A stretch of DNA of 37,506 bases from positions 1 to 37,506 of the forward strand of contig CAZVRZ010000041.1 of assembly GCA_964629965.1 (NCBI GenBank), given 5' to 3'. Shown piece by piece: positions 31,470-37,506 of this stretch. The notes beneath the pieces are model-generated. The model searched no databases, had not been told where the DNA came from, and saw only the letters and a list, made by a program, of their open reading frames with translations. The position numbers were made by a program, and so were the translations under genes. This DNA comes from CAZVRZ01 sp964629965 (GTDB lineage: Bacteria > Chloroflexota > Anaerolineae > Anaerolineales > UBA4823). Every line of letters starts with the position of its first letter. The stretch's first letter is position 1.

Positions 31470-31521
31470 GAATTCAAAATGTATTGCGGTTTTACAAACA
31501 GAAACAATATAGTTAATTAAT

Positions 31522-31550
31522 TTGACAAACAAAAAATAATAGTGTAAAGT
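31522..31550 (+). promoter_or_regulatory. Promoter of the ROK regulator
   Basis: TTGACA (31522-31527) and TAAAGT (31545-31550) are 17 bases apart. The -35 sits inside TTTGACAAACAAA, which resembles an operator half-site, so autoregulation is plausible. Confidence 0.6.
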
Positions 31551-31588
31551 TAACAAGTATCGATTGTCGTGGCAGAGGTTTCGGAAAC

Positions 31589-32806
31589 GTGCTTTCATTG
31601 CTTTCATACCCATACAGTATCAAAAGCCTGAACAAGCGGTTAATTCTGGATATGATCCGGTTTACTCCGGGGGGCATCTCTCGGGCCGAGTTGGCCCGCC
31701 AGATGGATTTGACCCGCGCCGCTGTGACCACGATCATTAATGACCTGATTGCGGATGGCATGGTTAGAGAGTCGGAAAACGGCCCTGCCACGGGGGGCAG
31801 ACGTCCAATCTTGTTGGAAATGGATCCCAAGTATTCTTACATCCTCGGGATTGATATGGGGGCCACCCACCTGGGTATTATTGTTACCAATTTTGCTGCC
31901 CATATTCTAGACGAAGCCGAAGCTCCACTCAACGTGAATGATGGGCCCAAGGTGTGTTTAGAGCGCCTGAACAACGAGGTTCAAGCGCTTCTCAAACGGA
32001 TGAACATCACCTTCGACCAGATCGTTTCGGTTGGCATGGGAGTGCCTGGCCCGGTGGTTGCCGAGGCCGGCGCCGTCAGTGCCCCACCGATTATGCCAGG
32101 TTGGGACGATTATCCGATCCGTAATCATTTGCAAGATCTTTGGCATTCCACGGTGACGGTAGGGAACGATGCCGATTTTGGTGCCTTGGGCGAATGGGCC
32201 TATGGCGCCGGGCGCGGTGAGTCGAACCTGGCCTATATCAAGGTGGGCACGGGTGTGGGTGCAGGTTTGTTGATTAATGGCCATATCTACCGCGGAGCCA
32301 CCGGCTGCGCCGGGGAGATTGGTCATATTACCATCCAGCAGGATGGGCCGCGCTGCAGTTGCGGCAGTTACGGCTGTCTGGAAGCCATGGCGGGCGGCAA
32401 TGCAGTTGCTCGCCGGGCCATCGAGATGGTTAAATCTGGCCGACGTACCAAATTGGCGACTATGAGCCCGGTTGAAAGCATTACAGCCCTCGATGTCGCT
32501 GCGGCTGCTCGTGCCGGCGATCTGGTATCGCAGCAGATCATTACCGCTTCCGGTAATTATTTGGGTATTGCGATCGCCGGTTTGGTGAATTTGTTCAATC
32601 CAGGCATGATCGTGGTAGGCGGCGGCGTTGCTCACATGGGCGACCTGCTGCTGGAACCTATCCGGCAGTCTGTGCGAGAGCGCAGCCTGCGTTCGGCGGC
32701 GCAAGCGGTGCGCATCAACGCTTCCGTCTTGGGCCGGCGATCTTCCAGCATTGGCGCCGTGGTTCAAGCGATCAATGTTGTGTTAGATCATTTAACAGAT
32801 AAATGA
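31589..32806 (+). CDS. ROK-family transcriptional repressor
   Basis: A 405-residue regulator. N-terminal winged HTH (~10-75: GGISRAELARQMDLTRAAVTTIINDL in shorter blocks GGISRAELARQ and TRAAVTTIINDL) is followed by the ROK sugar-kinase-like domain: DMGATHLG, VGTGVGAGLLINGHIY, EIGHITI, and the zinc motif CSCGSYGCLE. A small sugar or derivative probably releases it from DNA. The start is GTG 31589 with AGAGG ten bases upstream. It lies between the divergent aldolase operon and the transporter operon and presumably controls both. Confidence 0.93.
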   Translation: MLSLLSYPYSIKSLNKRLILDMIRFTPGGISRAELARQMDLTRAAVTTIINDLIADGMVRESENGPATGGRRPILLEMDPKYSYILGIDMGATHLGIIVTNFAAHILDEAEAPLNVNDGPKVCLERLNNEVQALLKRMNITFDQIVSVGMGVPGPVVAEAGAVSAPPIMPGWDDYPIRNHLQDLWHSTVTVGNDADFGALGEWAYGAGRGESNLAYIKVGTGVGAGLLINGHIYRGATGCAGEIGHITIQQDGPRCSCGSYGCLEAMAGGNAVARRAIEMVKSGRRTKLATMSPVESITALDVAAAARAGDLVSQQIITASGNYLGIAIAGLVNLFNPGMIVVGGGVAHMGDLLLEPIRQSVRERSLRSAAQAVRINASVLGRRSSSIGAVVQAINVVLDHLTDK

Positions 32807-32922
32807 GAAAGTTGTTTATACAAGAGGAGGTGATACGTAGAAAAAACTATTTGTTCAATATACACAAAGTATGTAAAGTTGCTTAACAAAATTACACTCG
32901 AATTTTATGGAGGAAAGTTGAA
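32807..32922 (+). promoter_or_regulatory. Leader region of the ABC transporter with operator-like repeats
   Basis: An AT-rich stretch holding TTGTTTATACAA near 32823-32822+ and TTTGT-N9-ACAAA around 32852-32870, both similar in style to the operator at 31447. A GGAGG ribosome site for the next gene lies near 32910. A second regulator-binding site is plausible but weaker than the first. Positions of the half-sites were read by eye. Confidence 0.4.
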
Positions 32923-35016
32923 ATGAGAAAGATTCAGACCTTAGTGGCCGTTTTGATTGTACTGTCCATGCTCCTGGTTAGCTGCCAGGCGGCTACCACT
33001 GCTGCGCCGACTGCAAAGCCCGCAGAGCCCACCGCCACTTCCCCGGCCATCGTTGCCAAGGAAGATGCCACTGCTGCCCCCACGATCGTGGTTTCGAAGT
33101 ACGCCGAAGCCCCCATGCTCGCAGAGCAGGTGGCAGCCGGCAAGCTCCCTGCGGTGGATGAGCGCGTTTCGGCCAATCCGATCGTTACCACCCCGCTTGA
33201 GTCCATTGGTAAGTACGGCGGCACGATCTATACAGCCAGTTGGTGGCCCGAGGCCGGAAATGTTTTGCTGTACATCTCCGAGCCGCCCATCAAGTGGAAG
33301 GCTGATCTGACCGGTTACGAGCCCGCCTTGGCGGAGGCCTACGAATGGTCGGCCGATGGCAAGACTTTTACGATGCATCTACGCAAAGGCGTCAAGTGGT
33401 CGGATGGCGAGCCCTGGACAACCGCGGACTGGCAGTTCTGGTGGGAAGACATGGCTAAGGACGATAATTACAAAGTCCGTACCGTGCCTGGCTGGCTGCG
33501 CAATAAAGACGGCACACCCATCACCATGGAATTCCCCGATGATTATACAATGGTGTGGAAATCGACCGATCGCTCGTTGTGGATCGATCCGTACTACCTG
33601 GCCCAGGGTTCTTGGGAATTTGCTACCCCTATGATGAAGCCGGCGCACTACCTGAAGCAGTTCCATCCCAAGTACACGCCCACTGCCACGTATGAGGATT
33701 TGGAAAAAGTGGATAAGTGGTATGAAAATCCTGATTTCCCTTGCTTGTTCGCCTGGTGTTCATATGAGCGCGCCGAAGATGGCACTCGCCTCAAATTCGT
33801 CCGCAATCCCTATTACTGGCGTGTGGACACCGATGGCAACCAGCTACCCTACATTGATTACATCGACATCGAACTTGTCTCCGATGAGCAGGTCCGTTTG
33901 TTGAACTGCTCCCAGGGCAAGTACGATACATCCTTCCGCGCTTGCGGCAGTCCGAATGATATTCCCTTCTTGGAAGAACAAGCTGCTGCCGGTGGTTACA
34001 AACTGTTGAAGGGTTGGATGAATGGCGCTGGCGCCTGGCCTGGCTACATGGTCAACCAGTACTACGTGGAAGGCGGCAAGAACTACGAGAATGACACGCC
34101 CGAGAAGGCTGCTGAGATCCGCGAGCTGCTGCGCAGCTCCGATTTCCGCCAAGCCCTATCCTACGGCGTGGATCGCAACCGCATCATTGACGTGGCCTGG
34201 AACGGTATCGGCGAGGCCAAAGGTGCAACCATCAGCCCGCAGTCCTGGCACTTTGCCAGCGCCGAGGGGCAGGAAGTCTACAAGGCCTGGGCTTCGGCTT
34301 TTACCGAGTTCGACGCTGCCAAAGCCAATGGATTGCTCGATAAACTTGGTATGGTCGATAAAGACGCCGATGGTTGGCGCGACCTGCCCAGCGGTGAGCC
34401 TTTCATTATGACCATCGATGTGACCGACTGGGGCGGCAGCCTCAAGGTACAGACTGATGCAGCTGCTGAGACCGAGGTCCAGTGGGAGACCAACCTGAAG
34501 ATCCAGGTTGAGGTCAAGAACTTGCAGGGCCAGCCCGATGTCGACACCCGCACCAACGAAGGTTACTACATGCTGCGCGGCGCGCACATCTCCGAGATCG
34601 ACATCTGGACCTACCCGGACTGGGTCTTCCCGATCGTCAACCGCTACGTCTTCCCACTCGAAGGCCGTTACTTTGCCAAGGGTGGTGAAACCTGCACCGA
34701 TCAGCCCACCGAGGGTGGCACTCAGTATCCGTGCGGCGTCAAGCCCGAGGCGGGCAGCCCGGCAGCCCTGCTGCAGGAACTGTATCGCAAGGGCCAGGAA
34801 ACCGGCACCATCGAAGGGCGCCACGAGGTTGTTTGGGAAGCCATGCAGGTCAGCATCGATCAAGGCCCCTTCATCATCGGTGTTGCCGGTGATCAACAGT
34901 CGCCTGTGATCGTCAAGACCTACATGCGCAACATCCTGGACTTCGGTGTGGTAGGACCGTGGGCCCCCGCGACCCCCGGCAACCAGATCGCTGCCCAGTG
35001 GTGGATGGACAAGTAA
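32923..35016 (+). CDS. ABC transporter solute-binding lipoprotein (family 5, peptide/oligosaccharide type)
   Basis: A 697-residue lipoprotein. The signal peptide ends in the lipobox LLVSC (Cys21), followed by an Ala/Pro/Thr linker and the large two-lobed family 5 fold: YEPALAEAYEWSADGKTFTMHLRKGVKWSDG in shorter pieces (LAEAYEWSADG; LRKGVKWSDG), and FRQALSYGVDRNRIID. It delivers ligand to the adjacent DppB/DppC-like permeases. This subtype is longer than DppA/OppA and in Chloroflexota and Thermotogae is often linked to oligosaccharides. The neighbouring ROK regulator also points to a sugar-derived ligand (inference). GGAGG lies nine bases before ATG 32923. Confidence 0.94.
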   Translation: MRKIQTLVAVLIVLSMLLVSCQAATTAAPTAKPAEPTATSPAIVAKEDATAAPTIVVSKYAEAPMLAEQVAAGKLPAVDERVSANPIVTTPLESIGKYGGTIYTASWWPEAGNVLLYISEPPIKWKADLTGYEPALAEAYEWSADGKTFTMHLRKGVKWSDGEPWTTADWQFWWEDMAKDDNYKVRTVPGWLRNKDGTPITMEFPDDYTMVWKSTDRSLWIDPYYLAQGSWEFATPMMKPAHYLKQFHPKYTPTATYEDLEKVDKWYENPDFPCLFAWCSYERAEDGTRLKFVRNPYYWRVDTDGNQLPYIDYIDIELVSDEQVRLLNCSQGKYDTSFRACGSPNDIPFLEEQAAAGGYKLLKGWMNGAGAWPGYMVNQYYVEGGKNYENDTPEKAAEIRELLRSSDFRQALSYGVDRNRIIDVAWNGIGEAKGATISPQSWHFASAEGQEVYKAWASAFTEFDAAKANGLLDKLGMVDKDADGWRDLPSGEPFIMTIDVTDWGGSLKVQTDAAAETEVQWETNLKIQVEVKNLQGQPDVDTRTNEGYYMLRGAHISEIDIWTYPDWVFPIVNRYVFPLEGRYFAKGGETCTDQPTEGGTQYPCGVKPEAGSPAALLQELYRKGQETGTIEGRHEVVWEAMQVSIDQGPFIIGVAGDQQSPVIVKTYMRNILDFGVVGPWAPATPGNQIAAQWWMDK

Positions 35017-35037
35017 TCTCACTATGTGAGCGTAAAA

Positions 35038-35065
35038 ATGGCGGATGGGGTAACCCATCCGCCAT
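35038..35065 (+). other. Perfect 12-bp hairpin between binding-protein and permease genes
   Basis: ATGGCGGATGGG (35038-35049) pairs completely with CCCATCCGCCAT (35054-35065) around a GTAA tetraloop. No T-run follows, so it is not a standard terminator. Such intercistronic hairpins after a binding-protein gene often stabilise the upstream mRNA and lower permease expression. Confidence 0.8.
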
Positions 35066-35128
35066 GACCTTTGCTACTTCGCTATTCGATCGTACCGGCG
35101 GGTGCTTTTCCCGTCAGAGGAGGCGTTT

Positions 35129-36112
35129 ATGCTGAACTATCTCATCCGGCGCATCGCGTATTCCCTGGTTTTGCTTGTCCTGGTTTCGTTTATCGCTTTT
35201 GTCATTATGGAGCTGCCGCCTGGCGACTACCTGACCCAGAAAATCGAGCAGCTACGAGCGCGCGGCGACCGCAGTGCTGAGAACCGGGTAGAAGAATATC
35301 GGGCGCGCTATGGGTTGGATAAGCCATTTTTGTGGCGTTATGGCAACTGGGCTATTCATTTCATTCAAGGCGATTTTGGTGATTCTTTCGAGTTCGAACG
35401 ACCGGTAAAAGATTTGCTTGGCGAGCGCGTTACCATGACGGTGATCCTATCTCTGGCTACGTTGATCGTCATCTGGCTGATTGCTATTCCCCTGGGGGTC
35501 TACTCGGCGGTAAACCAAAATTCCGTGGGGGATCAAATTGTCTCGGTGGTCAGTTTTATCGGCCTGGGTATGCCGGGTTTCCTGTTTGCTTTGCTGGTGT
35601 TGTACGTGGCCATTGTGGTTTTTAATCAGGAAGCGACCGGCCTGTTTTCGAGAGAGTACATCGACGCCCCCTGGTCGTTTGGGCGAGTTGTCGATTTGTT
35701 CAAACACCTATGGATTCCGGCCATCATCAGCGCGGTGACTGGCACGGGCGGTTTGGTGCGCATCATGCGTGGCAACCTGCTCGATACCTTGGGCCAGCCG
35801 TTTGTTGAGGCGGCCCGGGCGCGTGGCCTAAAGAATCGTACGGTGATCTGGAAGCATGCCGTGCGCATCGCCATCAACCCATTGATTACCATCCTAGGCT
35901 CATCGTTGCCGGGCATTTTCGTAGGCAACGCCTTGGTTTCGATCGTGTTGAATTTGCCCACGATTGGGCCTCTTTTTGTAGACTCGATGAGAAAACTGGA
36001 TATTTACATGGCGGGCACCTGCCTGGTGTTATTGACGCTTATGATCCAGATCGGCAACCTGTTGGCTGATTTAGCCCTGGCGTGGGTCGACCCCCGCATT
36101 CGGCTCGAGTAA
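35129..36112 (+). CDS. ABC transporter permease, DppB/OppB type
   Basis: A 327-residue inner-membrane protein with about six helices. The N-terminal NYLIRRIAYSLVLLVLVSFIAF helix and PPGDY are typical of DppB-like permeases. The EAA loop reads FVEAARARGLKNRTVIWKHAV..., which contacts the ATPase. ATG 35129 follows GAGGAGG by five to six bases and is preferred to an upstream in-frame start at 35102. It follows the binding-protein gene and its hairpin. Confidence 0.94.
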   Translation: MLNYLIRRIAYSLVLLVLVSFIAFVIMELPPGDYLTQKIEQLRARGDRSAENRVEEYRARYGLDKPFLWRYGNWAIHFIQGDFGDSFEFERPVKDLLGERVTMTVILSLATLIVIWLIAIPLGVYSAVNQNSVGDQIVSVVSFIGLGMPGFLFALLVLYVAIVVFNQEATGLFSREYIDAPWSFGRVVDLFKHLWIPAIISAVTGTGGLVRIMRGNLLDTLGQPFVEAARARGLKNRTVIWKHAVRIAINPLITILGSSLPGIFVGNALVSIVLNLPTIGPLFVDSMRKLDIYMAGTCLVLLTLMIQIGNLLADLALAWVDPRIRLE

Positions 36113-36127
36113 GGAGGAGGTGTAACT

Positions 36128-37246
36128 ATGGCAAAACCACAGCAAAAGAAACCCGTCAGCCAGAGCTACTTAAGCCTGGTATGGTGGAAATTCAAACGCA
36201 ACCGCGTCGCCATCATTGGCGGCATTATCCTACTCATTTTTTACTTCTCTTTTGTCGCCATCCCGGAATTCATCTCGCCCTATCTGCTGGAACGGCGTTC
36301 AGAGTACACAGAAGCCCGTCCCCAAACCATCCGCTTTGTGGACTCGCAAGGACAGTTCCATCTGCGGCCTTTTGTCTACGGCCTGGAAAAGAAAGTCGAT
36401 GCGGCCAAACGGCTGCGTTACTTCGTCGAGGTCCCTGAGAGAGTGTACCCGATCCATTTCTTCGTCAAAGGTGATGAATACAAGTTGTTGGGGTTGATCC
36501 CTACCAGCCGGCATCTGTTTGGCGTGGATGCCAGCCAGGACCCCACTGCCTCGATCTTCATCATGGGCACAGATTCCCTGGGCCGCGATTATTTCTCGCG
36601 CCTCTTGTACGGTGGACGTCTATCTTTGATGATCGGCCTGATTGGCCAGTTCTTGGCCTTGATCTTCGGCAGTGTGCTGGGCGTCATTTCGGGTTATTAC
36701 GGCGGTGCGGTGGACATGCTCGTGCAGCGCACTACTGAGTTATTGGGAGCTTTTCCGGATATCCCCTTGTTCATGGCTCTCTCGGCTGCCATTCCCAAGT
36801 TCTGGTCGCCAATTTTGGTCTACTTCATGCTTACCATCATTCTCTCTTTTTTGGGCTGGGGTGGCCTGGCTCGCCAGGTGCGCGGTATGATCCTTTCGCT
36901 GCGCGAGCGTGAATACGTGTTAGCTGCCACGAGCGCCGGCGCTACCGACCAGCGCATCATGTTCCGCCATTTGCTGCCGGGAGTGATGAGCCACGTGATT
37001 GTCATTGCGACCCTATCCATTCCCGGCATGATCCTGGCCGAAACGGCCTTGAGTTGGTTGGGCCTGGGATTGCGCCCGCCATTGACCAGTTGGGGCGTGC
37101 TGCTGCAAGAAGGCGGCACAGTGTACGCCATCCGTTATGTGCCCTGGCTGTTAATCGTGGTGATCTTTATCATTATCACGGTGTTGGCCTTCAACATGTT
37201 GGGTGATGGCCTGCGTGATGCCCTTGACCCGTATGGCGGTCGCTAG
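36128..37246 (+). CDS. ABC transporter permease, DppC/OppC type
   Basis: A 372-residue inner-membrane protein. After the first helix (~27-48) a ~105-residue extracytoplasmic insert (containing RPFVYGLEKK) precedes FIMGTDSLGRDYFSRLLYGGRLSL and the remaining helices. The EAA loop is REYVLAATSAGATDQRIMFRHLLPG, here read as EYVLAATSAGATDQRIM then FRHLLPG. The long insert is seen in permeases paired with the larger family 5 binding proteins. AAGGAGGAGG lies upstream of ATG 36128, 15 bases after the first permease. Confidence 0.95.
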   Translation: MAKPQQKKPVSQSYLSLVWWKFKRNRVAIIGGIILLIFYFSFVAIPEFISPYLLERRSEYTEARPQTIRFVDSQGQFHLRPFVYGLEKKVDAAKRLRYFVEVPERVYPIHFFVKGDEYKLLGLIPTSRHLFGVDASQDPTASIFIMGTDSLGRDYFSRLLYGGRLSLMIGLIGQFLALIFGSVLGVISGYYGGAVDMLVQRTTELLGAFPDIPLFMALSAAIPKFWSPILVYFMLTIILSFLGWGGLARQVRGMILSLREREYVLAATSAGATDQRIMFRHLLPGVMSHVIVIATLSIPGMILAETALSWLGLGLRPPLTSWGVLLQEGGTVYAIRYVPWLLIVVIFIIITVLAFNMLGDGLRDALDPYGGR

Positions 37247-37258
37247 GAGGTGCGCAAA

Positions 37259-37498
37259 ATGGCTGCTGAAGATATGAAAAAAGATTTGTTGGTAGAAGTA
37301 AAAGACCTGCGCATCGAATTCGATGTGCGCGCCGGTATCGTCAAAGCCGTGGATGGCTTGAGCCTGGATATCTACCGCGGGCGCACCATGGGTGTCATCG
37401 GTGAGAGCGGTTGCGGGAAATCCATGACTGCCCGGCAAGGACGGAGGAATGAATGCAACGGTGTTCACTCCCGGGATATTCCCGAATTCGTTCTGTAA
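37259..37498 (+). CDS. ABC transporter ATPase, DppD/OppD type, truncated at an apparent junction
   Basis: The first ~58 codons encode a normal peptide-type ABC ATPase N-terminus: LLVEVKDLRIEFDVRAG, IVKAVDGLSLDIYRG and Walker A GESGCGKSMTA. After codon GCC at 37430-37432 the protein departs from the family (RQGRRNECNG...) and stops at 37498, where relatives continue for another ~260 residues. AGGAGG lies eight bases before ATG 37259. The break is best explained by a misassembled or rearranged scaffold end, not by a natural short gene. Confidence 0.8.
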   Translation: MAAEDMKKDLLVEVKDLRIEFDVRAGIVKAVDGLSLDIYRGRTMGVIGESGCGKSMTARQGRRNECNGVHSRDIPEFVL

Positions 37499-37504
37499 TA
37501 TGGG
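37427..37504 (-). CDS. Fragment resembling an RND efflux transporter (reverse strand, window end)
   Basis: Read on the minus strand from 37504, this stretch gives an open frame containing LQNEFGNIPGV, NTVAF and PPSLPGS. The IPGV...PPSLPGS pattern resembles the periplasmic porter region of AcrB/MexF-type RND pumps. It stops making sense where the plus-strand ATPase begins to match (about 37427-37432). Only ~26 residues are visible, so the family call is tentative. Confidence 0.45.
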
Positions 37505-37506
37505 CA

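Noticed and set aside
31958..32767. Minus-strand reading frame (269 codons) opposite the ROK gene
   Set aside because: His/Asn-rich shadow translation with no motif; the plus strand has an intact ROK protein.
34156..35058. Minus-strand reading frame (300 codons) opposite the solute-binding gene
   Set aside because: Shadow of a well-supported lipoprotein gene; no start signal or domain.

Overview
The window looks like one scaffold from a bacterium of the Chloroflexota, most likely class Anaerolineae. This is inference from gene style: a Thr/Pro-rich TPTPT lipoprotein-like protein, a large family-5 ABC solute-binding protein, a zinc-ribbon adenylate cyclase with ATPase and TPR domains, a VorB-type 2-oxoacid:ferredoxin oxidoreductase and a lone CpaF ATPase. 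No rRNA, tRNA, CRISPR array, phage or insertion sequence was seen. One 100-base run of N (8302-8401) lies inside a tandem repeat, and the last ~75 bases look chimeric.

Left part (1-8.7 kb): a small hypothetical gene, pyruvate phosphate dikinase (ppdK), and a convergent four-gene operon for a ferredoxin-dependent 2-oxoacid oxidoreductase (delta-alpha-beta-gamma). These handle pyruvate/PEP and 2-oxoacids in an anaerobic type of metabolism. Then comes a promoter, a class I cyclic-di-GMP riboswitch and terminator hairpins ahead of a secreted subtilisin-like protease whose C-terminus is a tandem GNWSGGY repeat.

Middle (8.7-16.5 kb): a 1159-residue class III cyclase/STAND-like ATPase/TPR regulator on the minus strand. 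It is followed by a housekeeping run on the plus strand driven by a perfect consensus promoter: rplU, rpmA, an L31 protein fused to an RNA-polymerase alpha-CTD-like domain, then tdk, hpt and a CCA-adding enzyme/poly(A) polymerase-like protein.

Signalling region (16.5-27.1 kb): a single-domain receiver with a small Cys-rich protein on the minus strand, and divergently an overlapping cluster of two histidine kinases, a PhoB-type response regulator, a 99-residue protein and CpaF. The first kinase carries a zinc ribbon and two tandem MshEN-like motifs, a fold known to bind c-di-GMP. Next are a double-HTH regulator, a TPR protein, a slipin, and an OMP-decarboxylase-superfamily (HPS/KGPDC-like) protein. 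A minus-strand SDR and DUF503 pair and a plus-strand DUF4230 protein complete it.

Right part (27.1-37.5 kb): a minus-strand operon (DapA-family aldolase, an 824-residue Thr/Pro-rich anchored protein, a LipM/LplA-like enzyme) is divergent from a ROK repressor. Downstream of the ROK gene is an oligopeptide/oligosaccharide ABC transporter (solute-binding protein, two permeases, start of the ATPase). XylR/ROK-like operator sequences lie between the divergent units, suggesting a substrate-induced uptake and aldol-cleavage regulon. The ATPase breaks off in an apparent junction with a reverse-strand RND-pump-like sequence.

The most interesting themes are c-di-GMP control (riboswitch plus MshEN-like kinase next to a pilus ATPase), the L31-alphaCTD fusion, and the repeat-tailed protease.
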